Shown here in pieces: positions 36,026 to 44,114 of a DNA stretch of 64,000 bases (positions within the stretch are counted from its first letter, which is position 1; the number at the start of each line of letters is the position of its first letter). Made by a program: the position numbers and the translations under genes. Below the pieces are notes generated by a model that was not told the DNA's origin, ran no database searches, and saw only the letters and a list, made by a program, of their open reading frames with translations. Location of the stretch: positions 186,001 to 250,000 of the forward strand of contig NZ_BAABMF010000004.1 in assembly GCF_050402865.1 (NCBI RefSeq), given 5' to 3'. This DNA is from Clostridium_AF sediminicola. Its GTDB lineage: Bacteria > Bacillota > Clostridia > Clostridiales > Clostridiaceae.

Positions 36026-37138
36026 ATGAATATGAATAAAAGATTAATTACTATGTTGGTATGTATTGGACTTATAGCTATCACAGTAATGACTACAGGT
36101 TGTGGAAAAACTCATGAACAAGCTATTAAAATCAACTCATCATCTATTGAAGCTAATGATAATATTTCAGACAAAAAATCAGATATTTCAATAGAAGAAC
36201 CAGAAGTAAGTGATATTGTAGAAATTGATAAAATAACATTTACTGTAGAAGCATCTTCTACACTTCAGGAAACAGTTAGCGGAAAAACAAATGTACATAG
36301 CATTATTAATATTTCTAATAGTGATATGTCTACTGCGTGGGTTGAAGGCACTAAGGGGGATGGTATCGGTGAATGGATTTCCTTTAATAGCAATGAAAAG
36401 TTTAACTTAGATAGTTTACAATTGGCTAATGGGTATTCCAAAAGTGAAAGCTCTTATAATAAGAATAATAGAGTGGCAGAGATAGAAATTATATCTTCAA
36501 AGGGGGATAAAAGGTATTTTAATTTTGATGACAATACACTAACTATGCAAAACTGTGATGTTAATTTTCATGATATAACTGGAGTAAAGATAGTTATTAC
36601 CAAAATTTACAAAGGAACTAAATATAATGATTTATGTATTAGTGAATTAAATTTTAATAATCAAAGTTTAAACTTAGTATTAACAAAAGATAATGCTGAA
36701 CCAACTGAATTTAAAGCAGATAATACTCAACCTGTAAATAATAAATCGTCATTTGCAGGATCTTATTGCCTTGATAATGATGGTGGTGGATTTTTTGATG
36801 AAAATTTTCATCTTATAGAAAAATATGATTACATGAAAGATCAAGTTCAATGTTCTTATAATTTTGCTTTGCTAGAAACAGGAAAAGTTTCTATGAATGA
36901 AGGGGCTGATTCCTACTATGCAGGAAAATGGTCAGTGAAAGATGGCAATGTAATAATCATTTGGGATAATGGCAGTAGCGAAAAATATATTTCAAAAAAT
37001 GGAATGTTGTTTAAAAAATTTATTATTGGAAATCACCCTTATTATAACTTTAATTCTAATAGTGATGACATGGTTTACGATGGGTTTGCAAAGGAAATTT
37101 TAAGTGAATTTGATTATCCACCGAAAACTCAATATTGA
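36026..37138 (+). CDS. Lipoprotein with NADase-type glycan-binding (discoidin-like) domain
   Basis: A 370-residue exported lipoprotein. The signal peptide ends in a lipobox VMTTGC (Cys about residue 26), followed by an acidic Ser/Asn-rich linker. Residues about 75-215 form a discoidin-like fold with STAWVEGTKGDGIGEWISF and DLCISELNF, matching the NADase-type glycan-binding domain of surface proteins. The C-terminal ~120 residues (SFAGSYCLDNDGGGFFDENF) are not recognised. It probably sits on the cell surface and binds glycans. Start ATG follows AAGGAG. Confidence 0.75.
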   Translation: MNMNKRLITMLVCIGLIAITVMTTGCGKTHEQAIKINSSSIEANDNISDKKSDISIEEPEVSDIVEIDKITFTVEASSTLQETVSGKTNVHSIINISNSDMSTAWVEGTKGDGIGEWISFNSNEKFNLDSLQLANGYSKSESSYNKNNRVAEIEIISSKGDKRYFNFDDNTLTMQNCDVNFHDITGVKIVITKIYKGTKYNDLCISELNFNNQSLNLVLTKDNAEPTEFKADNTQPVNNKSSFAGSYCLDNDGGGFFDENFHLIEKYDYMKDQVQCSYNFALLETGKVSMNEGADSYYAGKWSVKDGNVIIIWDNGSSEKYISKNGMLFKKFIIGNHPYYNFNSNSDDMVYDGFAKEILSEFDYPPKTQY

Positions 37139-37247
37139 GCTTTCAGGATAGATACAATGTATTTAAATACACCATATTTTATATTGTTAAAAAATGATTA
37201 CTTGGATATAATTAAGGATATAAGAACGGAGGTGTAATCTTAAGTTT

Positions 37248-38810
37248 ATGAAAAAAAGATTTAATAGCACTGGAGTTTGTGTTTCAAGAAAACATTATAT
37301 GGTTGATATAAGCAATAAGCTTAACAAAATAAGAGAATTAATAGATAATGAATTTTATTTTACTATAAATAGACCAAGACAATATGGTAAAACAACAACT
37401 TTAAATGGGCTAGTTAATGCTCTTGGAGAAGAATATTTAGTTATAAGTATTAGCTTTGAAGGAATTGGAGATAAAGTTTTTGAAGATGAAGAAGAGTTTT
37501 CAAAGGTTTTTATTGAACTATTAAGTGAGAATATAGAATTAACTGATGAAGAAGAGAGTAGAAGACTTATTTCTTTAGCTAATAATGTACATAATATAAA
37601 AGATTTATCTAGGGCAATAACCAACTTTGTTAAGAAAGCTTCAAAAGAAGTTATTTTATTTATAGATGAAGTAGATAAAAGTTCAAATAACCAACTGTTT
37701 TTAAGTTTTATAGGAATGCTTAGAAATAAATATTTGGCTAGGGAAGTTGGTAAAGATTATACTTTTAAATCTGTTATTCTAGCTGGAATGTATGATGTTA
37801 AAAGTCTAAAATTAAAGCTGAGATCTGAAGAAGAGACAAAGTATAATTCTCCATGGAATATAGCAGTTGATTTTAATGTAGAAATGAGTTTTTTACCAGA
37901 AGAGATTTCTACAATGTTAGAAGAATATTTAAAAGTTAATAATTTAAACTTTGATATTAAATCAATTAGTGATGAATTATATTTTTTTACAAATGGATAC
38001 CCTTATTTAGTAAGTAGACTTTGTCAGATTATAGATGAAAAAATAAATAAAGATTGTAAAAAGCCTTGGACTAAAGAAGTAGTTAAAAAAGCAGTTAAAA
38101 TAATTAATGAAGAAGTCAATACTTTATTTGAAAGTATAGTTAAAAATTTAGAAAATAATAATGAACTTTATGAATTAACAGAGAGAATTTTAATTGAAGG
38201 TGAGCAAATAATTTTCAACCCATTAGATCCAACAATAAGCATAGGACTAACCTATGGCATATTTAAAAAAGGTGAAGAAGGAGTACAAATAAGTAGCAAG
38301 ATATTTGAGGAAATAATATATAATTATATGATATCAAAGATAAGAACAACAGCTAAAAATATGAGTTTATACAACATTAAGTCAAGCTTTATAAAAGAAA
38401 ATGGAGAGCTTGATATAGAAAAAATTCTTAAAAGATTTCAACAATTTATGAAAGAACAATACTCATCTAAAGACCAGGAGTTTATAGAGCATCATGGCAG
38501 GTTATTATTTTTAGCATTTATAAAACCTATAATTAATGGGACTGGTTTTGATTTTAAAGAAGTCCAAATATCAGAAGAAAAAAGATTGGACTTAGTAATA
38601 ACCTATAATAATTTTAAATATATTATTGAAATGAAAATATGGAGAGGTTCTAAGTATCATGAAGATGGAATAAAACAGCTTTGTGATTATTTAGATATTC
38701 ATGGTTTGGATAAAGGGTATTTACTAATCTTTAACTTTAATAAAAATAAAGAGTTCAAAGAAGAAAAAATAAGTACTGATGGAAAAAATATATTTGAGAT
38801 TTATGTTTAG
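37248..38810 (+). CDS. AAA-type ATPase with C-terminal PD-(D/E)XK nuclease-like domain, second copy
   Basis: A 520-residue paralogue of the protein at 26284, colinear throughout: Walker A NRPRQYGKTTT, Walker B VILFIDEVDKSS, NGYPYLVSRLCQIIDE, and the C-terminal nuclease-like strand LDLVITYNNFKYIIEMKIW, where Met stands in the Glu-x-Lys triad. The start ATG is 13 bases behind GGAGGTG, a rather long spacing. Its upstream region resembles that of the gene at 28166. A terminator that is part of a repeated element follows. Confidence 0.85.
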   Translation: MKKRFNSTGVCVSRKHYMVDISNKLNKIRELIDNEFYFTINRPRQYGKTTTLNGLVNALGEEYLVISISFEGIGDKVFEDEEEFSKVFIELLSENIELTDEEESRRLISLANNVHNIKDLSRAITNFVKKASKEVILFIDEVDKSSNNQLFLSFIGMLRNKYLAREVGKDYTFKSVILAGMYDVKSLKLKLRSEEETKYNSPWNIAVDFNVEMSFLPEEISTMLEEYLKVNNLNFDIKSISDELYFFTNGYPYLVSRLCQIIDEKINKDCKKPWTKEVVKKAVKIINEEVNTLFESIVKNLENNNELYELTERILIEGEQIIFNPLDPTISIGLTYGIFKKGEEGVQISSKIFEEIIYNYMISKIRTTAKNMSLYNIKSSFIKENGELDIEKILKRFQQFMKEQYSSKDQEFIEHHGRLLFLAFIKPIINGTGFDFKEVQISEEKRLDLVITYNNFKYIIEMKIWRGSKYHEDGIKQLCDYLDIHGLDKGYLLIFNFNKNKEFKEEKISTDGKNIFEIYV

Positions 38811-38834
38811 ATTCGGTAATAAAATATGATTAAT

Positions 38835-38874
38835 TTTTATGATAGTATTTGAAACCACCACTATGGTGGTTTTT
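38835..38874 (+). terminator. Terminator within a 40-bp repeated element, copy 2
   Basis: Same 40 bases as 34471-34510 except A for T in the loop. Stem AAACCACC / GGTGGTTT, six T. Confidence 0.88.
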
Positions 38875-38962
38875 TAATTGTGTATTCTTAAGTTGATGAC
38901 ATTCCTGTGAGGGTTGTTACTAATTAAGTTTGTTCTTTGATGTTGCCTATGGATATGAAATA

Positions 38963-38992
38963 TTGACATCAAGTTTAAGGATACTCTATAAT
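38963..38992 (+). promoter_or_regulatory. Sigma-A promoter of the ROK regulator gene
   Basis: TTGACA and TATAAT with an 18-base spacer, 34 bases before the ROK start codon. No TATCG/CGATA palindrome is present here, so autoregulation is not evident. Confidence 0.8.
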
Positions 38993-39025
38993 ATATTCAT
39001 GAAGAGATAGGTGAGGAGGGGGATT

Positions 39026-40240
39026 ATGGAAGAAGGGTTAGTTGGAAATCGAAAAAATATGAAAAGAAATAAAATTCTTAGAACTATTCGTTATACAGAT
39101 GAAGTTTCTAGGCATGATGTCAAAAAAATCACATCCTATAGTATGACTACTGTGCTAAATACAATTAATGATCTGCTAAAGAATAAGTTATTAATTGAAG
39201 AAGAATGCGTAGCGGTAAAAGCAGGTAGAAAACCTACTTGGCTACATATTAATCCAGATGGTCAATTTTTTATTGGTGTTGAATTTAATGCTAATGAAAT
39301 GAATTGTGTTGTGATTAATTTTGAATTTGAAGTGATATATGAGTTCAGGGATAAGATTTATGATGAAAAAACAGTTGATGTAGTTATAAACTTGATTAAA
39401 AAGAATATACGTGATGCTCTAAAATTTCTAGGAAAAAGACTAGATAGAGTTTTGGGAATAGGAATTGGGTTGCCTGGATATGTTGATAGTGAGAGTGGAA
39501 TAGGATTGGATTATCCTTACATAAAAGGTTGGGATAATGTTATGGTAAAACAAATTATCGAAAAAGAGTTTAAGTATGAGGTTGTTATCGAAAATAATGT
39601 AAACACCCTTGCTGTAGCATATCGATGGCTAAAATGTGGAGAAATATCTGATGATTTTGTATTAGTATCTATGGAATACGGAATGAGAATAGTTTCGATT
39701 ATTGATAACAAGCTGTTTAAAGGTAATGGCGGAAATGCTGGCGAAATTGGACATATGAGACTTGTTAATGGGGACAGGATGTGTTCTTGTGGAAGAAAAG
39801 GATGTGTTGATACTGAAGTGTCATTTAAAGCTATAAAAACTAAGATTATCGAAAGAATGATGTTTGGTTATTTTGGAGATATGAAAAAACAAATTCATGG
39901 AGATTTTAGCAAGATTAGTATGGAACTATTTGTAAAAAGTGTATTAGAAGGAGACCAGGATGCTAAAAATCTTTTGGAGGAAGTGGCTATGTATTTAGGA
40001 CAATGTCTTGCACCGGTATTAGCTACTTTAAATCCTAGGAGAGTGATTGTAGCTAGTCGAAGTGGTCTTGGAGGAAAGCTATTTTCGGATAAGGTTTATA
40101 AGACTTTAGAAGAAAATATTACGCCTGTGTTGATTAAAAATTTTGATGTCGAGTGTATTACCATCGAAAAATATACAGGAGCTATAGGGGCTGCAATGCT
40201 TATTATGGAAAAGGAATTTATGGAAGTTGAAGGTAATTAA
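39026..40240 (+). CDS. ROK-family transcriptional repressor
   Basis: A 404-residue ROK repressor (NagC/XylR type). The N-terminal winged helix reads ITSYSMTTVLNTINDLLKN. The ROK sugar-kinase-like domain has GIGIGLPGYVD and the zinc site GEIGHMRLVNGDRMCSCGRK followed by GC. ATG 39026 follows GAGGAGGGGG. It is the first gene before the sulfosugar cluster and is a good candidate for the protein that binds the TATCG-N4-CGATA palindromes at 40272, 40536, 40601, 46277 and 46576. The inducer would then be a sugar or glycoside of the pathway. The AraC protein at 58524 is the alternative. Confidence 0.88.
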   Translation: MEEGLVGNRKNMKRNKILRTIRYTDEVSRHDVKKITSYSMTTVLNTINDLLKNKLLIEEECVAVKAGRKPTWLHINPDGQFFIGVEFNANEMNCVVINFEFEVIYEFRDKIYDEKTVDVVINLIKKNIRDALKFLGKRLDRVLGIGIGLPGYVDSESGIGLDYPYIKGWDNVMVKQIIEKEFKYEVVIENNVNTLAVAYRWLKCGEISDDFVLVSMEYGMRIVSIIDNKLFKGNGGNAGEIGHMRLVNGDRMCSCGRKGCVDTEVSFKAIKTKIIERMMFGYFGDMKKQIHGDFSKISMELFVKSVLEGDQDAKNLLEEVAMYLGQCLAPVLATLNPRRVIVASRSGLGGKLFSDKVYKTLEENITPVLIKNFDVECITIEKYTGAIGAAMLIMEKEFMEVEGN

Positions 40241-40271
40241 TGTGAATTTGAAGTAATTTATTAACTAATTA

Positions 40272-40285
40272 TATCGCAAACGATA
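40272..40285. promoter_or_regulatory. Putative operator TATCG-N4-CGATA, site 1
   Basis: TATCGCAAACGATA, 31 bases after the ROK stop. The identical 14-mer recurs in the promoter at 46266. Confidence 0.6.
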
Positions 40286-40420
40286 AAAATCGAACTTAAA
40301 AGTGTTTATTTTACATAATTTCTGCATGGGTTATCTAGAGTGCATTTTTTAGGTGACTAATACAATTAATTGGCGTTAATGCTGATGAATGCAATCTTAA
40401 GTAGTCTGATGGAGAATGTT

Positions 40421-40460
40421 AACAAAATTGTGGCTTCATTCGCAATTTTGTTTTGCTTTT
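40421..40460 (+). terminator. Rho-independent terminator of the ROK gene
   Basis: AACAAAATTG / CAATTTTGTT, ten perfect pairs, followed by TTGCTTTTTT. Confidence 0.85.
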
Positions 40461-40535
40461 TTGCTTTATAGATATGATTTATAAGGTATTCCACAAGAGT
40501 TTTAAATTATTGAATTGGAAAAATTCAAAGTTTTT

Positions 40536-40614
40536 TATCTAAAACGATAAAAAACATTGACATTTTAATATAGGAATGGTACATTATAGAAAAGGTGATT
40601 TATCGTTTTAGATA
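40536..40614 (+). promoter_or_regulatory. Transporter-operon promoter flanked by two operators
   Basis: The -35 box TTGACA is at 40557-40562; a weak -10 TACATT is 17 bases on at 40580. TATCTAAAACGATA (40536-40549) lies just upstream and its exact reverse complement TATCGTTTTAGATA (40601-40614) lies just past the expected transcription start. Two facing operators around a strong -35 suit repression by looping or by blocking. In the 701-base gene-free stretch 40241-40941 this promoter, the operator at 40272, the terminator at 40421 and decayed coding fragments are all I see. Confidence 0.7.
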
Positions 40615-40774
40615 AATCAATAAATTTACTTTACAATAAACGAACAATGAACATTATGAATGCAGTAGAAAAAGAATTAGAGGTGCCAACACTCCATTTA
40701 GATTGGCGCAGATTTAATATGAAAAACTTAACCAGTTTGTAAAGGATTGCAAAAAAACTATTGTAGAGTTAAAA

Positions 40775-40852
40775 ATGTTAAATGGGAATTTATTAATAGG
40801 ACAATCTGTAGGACTAACACCAGTTATAAATCTTCAATTGAAAACGATATCG
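40775..40852 (+). pseudogene. Relic resembling the start of a phosphofructokinase
   Basis: The frame from ATG 40775 begins MLNGNLLIGQSVGLTPVINL. Phosphofructokinases of the PPi/group III kind start with a nucleotide-binding NLLIGQSGGPTAVIN. Similarity ends after ~26 residues. Just before it (40654-40740) another frame reads NAVEKELEVPTLHLDWRRF, a second unassigned fragment. Both lie in the leader of the transporter operon. Confidence 0.4.
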
Positions 40853-40941
40853 AATACTTTGTGTATATTGACGGTAATGAGATGGTAAATGGCAAATTTG
40901 CCACAATATATAAATAATAAAAGGAAGGTAGGTAAAAAAAT

Positions 40942-42009
40942 ATGAAAAGATTTTTTAGGGTGGTTTTAGCATTAGTAATGGCAATGTCTTTGATGGTTGC
41001 AGCGATAGGGTGCCAGCAAAAGAGCAACAGTGAGTCTTCATCTGCAAAAGCGGAGTCCAGCTCAACCGATTCATCGGGAACAAAGGAAGTTGTTAAGGTT
41101 ATTTGTCCTTACGGTGTTGGTGGAACAGCTGACGCAATTTGTAGAAAGTATGCAAAGGTTGCAGGGGGATTATTTCCAGAGTATGAATTCGTTGTAGAAC
41201 AAAAAACTGGTGGCGACGGGTTTGTTGGAGCAGCATACTTCCAAAATATTGATCAAAATGCAAAAGAACTATTTTTACTTGGATATGGTAATGCTTATAG
41301 ATACGAACTTGGTAAAACTTTCGGTACTGAAGAGGTTCCTTATGATTTAAGTGCATTCAAACCGTTAGCATGCGTTGATGATAGAACTTGGATTCTCTAC
41401 GCAAATCCTGGAGATACTCTTGAAGATATAATAGAAAAAGCAAAAGCTGGAAATTTAAAAATGTCTGGTGGTAATCCGTTGTCTGACCCACATTTAACTC
41501 TTGGTTCTTTGTTAGCCGTTGAAGGTGGTAAAGTTACAGTTGTTTCTTATGATGGTGGTGCTGCACAAAAGCAAGGTCTTTCAAATGGTGAAGTTGACGT
41601 ATTTGTCGGAACAACACAAGCAGGTATGGAAGAAGTTGAAGCAGGAACATTGATTCCAGTTCTTGCATTCTCTGAAAACCCATATGAAGGATTGGTAGGT
41701 CCTGATGGTCCTATAACTGTTCCAGGATTAGTAAATAATGGACATGCTGCACTTAATCCTAACAAAGATTATTCAGGATCAATTCTTCCAGCAGGAGGCT
41801 TCCTTGCAGGCCGTACTGGAATGGATCAGGCATGGGCTGACAAGGTTGTTGAAATCAGTAAAGAAGTTTGGAATGCACCTGAATTCAGTGACTGGATTAG
41901 TGAAATCGGCTTGAACCGTCTTGAAATTTACGGTGATGATGCTCAAGCGGCTATGGATTCTGGAATTGAAAAGGCAGTTAATGCATTCGAATTGCTTAGC
42001 GGTAAGTAA
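40942..42009 (+). CDS. tctC: Tripartite tricarboxylate transporter substrate-binding lipoprotein (TctC family)
   Basis: A 355-residue exported lipoprotein: signal peptide, lipobox VAAIGC (Cys about 24), a Ser-rich linker, then the TctC/Bug fold with VICPYGVGGTADAICRKYA at its start. It delivers the ligand to the TctA/TctB membrane unit. Sitting between the ROK gene and a sulfoquinovosidase, its ligand is probably a sulfoquinovosyl glycoside or sulfoquinovose, an anionic compound plausible for a family that usually binds carboxylates. The start ATG follows AAGGAAGG. A stable hairpin after the stop may protect this highly expressed cistron. Confidence 0.88.
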   Translation: MKRFFRVVLALVMAMSLMVAAIGCQQKSNSESSSAKAESSSTDSSGTKEVVKVICPYGVGGTADAICRKYAKVAGGLFPEYEFVVEQKTGGDGFVGAAYFQNIDQNAKELFLLGYGNAYRYELGKTFGTEEVPYDLSAFKPLACVDDRTWILYANPGDTLEDIIEKAKAGNLKMSGGNPLSDPHLTLGSLLAVEGGKVTVVSYDGGAAQKQGLSNGEVDVFVGTTQAGMEEVEAGTLIPVLAFSENPYEGLVGPDGPITVPGLVNNGHAALNPNKDYSGSILPAGGFLAGRTGMDQAWADKVVEISKEVWNAPEFSDWISEIGLNRLEIYGDDAQAAMDSGIEKAVNAFELLSGK

Positions 42010-42036
42010 TTGATTGTACTATATTTAAAAACAAAA

Positions 42037-42068
42037 GGGAATTACAGATTTTTACTGCTGTAATTCCC
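42037..42068 (+). other. Intercistronic hairpin between tctC and tctB
   Basis: GGGAATTACAG / CTGTAATTCCC, 11 perfect pairs with a 10-base loop, not followed by a T tract. This is the usual position for a structure that stabilises the binding-protein mRNA or partly terminates. Confidence 0.75.
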
Positions 42069-42097
42069 TATATTTTAAACATTTTAGGGGGTTTGAA

Positions 42098-42550
42098 ATG
42101 AAAATTCGGACGAATTTAGTCAGCGGGATAATATTTGGAATATTTAGTATCATATTTATTTTGTTGGTTCCTTCGCAAGTAGCAGTCCCAGCATATGATA
42201 ACGGCGGTCCCAGCCCGCGTATTATTCCTTATATCATTTTATGGGGTACATTGATTTGTTCTATTGCATTAATTATTCAAAGTCTTGTTTTTAAGAAAGA
42301 AAAGATTATTGTTTTTGATTTTAAAATCGAAAAGGCAGCACTAACGATACTTGGTATTATGGTTTTATTTGGGGTTGTTATGCTGAAATTCGGTTTTATC
42401 GTAAGTGTAGTGGTGGTTTTACCTATTTTGCTTTTTGCCCTTGGGGAAAGAAAACTTTTTATTTATGGATTCACAATACTGGGAGGGATCGGTGTTTATT
42501 ACCTGTTTATCGAGATTTTTAACATTTCTCTTCCTGCATTTGGAGGTTAA
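42098..42550 (+). CDS. tctB: Tripartite tricarboxylate transporter small membrane subunit (TctB)
   Basis: A 150-residue protein with four hydrophobic helices (about 9-28, 45-62, 80-113, 120-140), the topology and length of TctB. SPRIIPYIILWGTLI is typical of the family. It ends four bases before tctA and is certainly co-translated with it. It forms the membrane complex with TctA and is driven by an ion gradient rather than ATP. Confidence 0.88.
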   Translation: MKIRTNLVSGIIFGIFSIIFILLVPSQVAVPAYDNGGPSPRIIPYIILWGTLICSIALIIQSLVFKKEKIIVFDFKIEKAALTILGIMVLFGVVMLKFGFIVSVVVVLPILLFALGERKLFIYGFTILGGIGVYYLFIEIFNISLPAFGG

Positions 42551-42553
42551 GTC

Positions 42554-44050
42554 ATGGAAACTATAATGAGTGGTTTATTAGAAGTCTTGTCTTTATACAA
42601 TTTTATAGTTATTTTTTTATCCCTTATTTTAGGAATGATTGTGGGTTGTATTCCGGGTCTTACAGTAACACTTGGAATCATACTGATGTTGCCCCTTACC
42701 TATTCGTTTAGTTCACCTTCAACGGCAATCATTGCCTTGCTGAGCGTATATGTTGGTGGTATGTATGGTGGTTCCATCAGTGCAATTCTATTGAACACGC
42801 CTGGAACCAATGCAGCTATAGTAACTACTTTTGATGGATATCCCCTAGCGAAAAAAGGTAAGGTTAAAAAAGCTTTAGACGTATCCCTGTTCGCTTCCGT
42901 TATTGGCGGTATCATAGCATCTCTGATCCTCTTGTTTACATCAGGGTTGATTTCAAAATTGGTATCCAATTTTACTTCAACAGAGTATTTTGCCCTTGCT
43001 ATTTTAGGTCTTTCATTGATTGCAGGTGTAAGTGGAGATAATATTTTTAAAGGGGTTATTGGTGGTTTTTTAGGATTGTTTATTTCCGTCATCGGGCTGG
43101 ATAGTGTCACTGGGGTTTCTAGATTTTCTTTTAAAACCATGCTTTTATATGAAGGATTATCTATTATGCCTGCAATGATTGCATTTATAGCCCTTACGCA
43201 GGTTATGATTAAAGCGCGAGACTTTATTAATACAAAGGGTGCCCTAGGTGATATATCAAAAATCGATAAAGAAGGTATAACCAATAAGGAAAGAGAATCC
43301 ATTATGCCTGCAATACTCAGGTCAACGGGAATCTCATCAATTATCGGAACCATGCCGGGAGTTGGCGGTGGAGTTGCTCAGTTTCTTTGTTATAACGAAG
43401 TTAAACGGGCATCAAAGCACCCGGAGGAATTTGGAAAAGGAAGCCTAGAGGGAATTGCAGCAGCAGAAGCTAGCAATAATTCTATTGTTGGTACAGCTAT
43501 GATTCCACTTCTTACATTAGGTATTCCTGGAGACGGGGTAACTGCAATTTTGCTTGGTGCATTTATCTTGCATGGTATTATTCCTGGTCCCACAATGTTT
43601 ACAAAGCAGGGGGTAACAGCCTATGCTATTATATTCGGTATTTTGATTGCTAATATATTACTATATTTTATTGGATTGGTTTTCACAAAACAAGTGGCAA
43701 AGATTGTCCAAGTAAGATACAGCTATCTGGGACCTTTGATTATTACGTTTTGTTTTGCAGGTGCTTTTGCTGCCAATGGTTCTGTATATGAAGTTATCTT
43801 GATGATGGGTATACTAATCATCAGTTATATTTTAATGAAACTAGATATTTCAGTGATTCCGATTATGCTGGGTATGATTTTGGCCCCTATTATGGAGCAA
43901 AACTTTGTTAACAGTATGATTATTTATAATGGAGATATTATGATTTTCTTTAAACGTCCTGTAAGCCTTATTATCCTAATTTTAACAGCCGTTCTTGTTT
44001 ACTCCTTTATGAAGGTTAACAAGAAAGTGGAAAAGATGAACAAAGCATAA
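42554..44050 (+). CDS. tctA: Tripartite tricarboxylate transporter large membrane subunit (TctA)
   Basis: A 498-residue permease with about 11-12 helices. Family motifs: LGMIVGCIPGLTVTLGIILM near residue 25, YVGGMYGGSISAILLNTPGT near 66, and LGIPGDGVTAILLGAF in the second half. ATG follows TGGAGG. Its C-terminal ~45 residues (NFVNSMIIYNGDIMIFFKRP) are also present as a degraded extra copy at 46347. It should import the substrate of the sulfosugar pathway together with TctB and TctC. Confidence 0.92.
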   Translation: METIMSGLLEVLSLYNFIVIFLSLILGMIVGCIPGLTVTLGIILMLPLTYSFSSPSTAIIALLSVYVGGMYGGSISAILLNTPGTNAAIVTTFDGYPLAKKGKVKKALDVSLFASVIGGIIASLILLFTSGLISKLVSNFTSTEYFALAILGLSLIAGVSGDNIFKGVIGGFLGLFISVIGLDSVTGVSRFSFKTMLLYEGLSIMPAMIAFIALTQVMIKARDFINTKGALGDISKIDKEGITNKERESIMPAILRSTGISSIIGTMPGVGGGVAQFLCYNEVKRASKHPEEFGKGSLEGIAAAEASNNSIVGTAMIPLLTLGIPGDGVTAILLGAFILHGIIPGPTMFTKQGVTAYAIIFGILIANILLYFIGLVFTKQVAKIVQVRYSYLGPLIITFCFAGAFAANGSVYEVILMMGILIISYILMKLDISVIPIMLGMILAPIMEQNFVNSMIIYNGDIMIFFKRPVSLIILILTAVLVYSFMKVNKKVEKMNKA

Positions 44051-44114
44051 GAGGAAGAAATGGCAGCAATGGGCTGATGTGTTTTGTGTTTGAAAAATTT
44101 TAGCGAGGTGCATT

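Noticed and set aside
42700..43353. Minus-strand open frame of 217 codons inside tctA
   Set aside because: It is the antisense of a strongly conserved membrane protein gene; no start signal and no recognisable domain.
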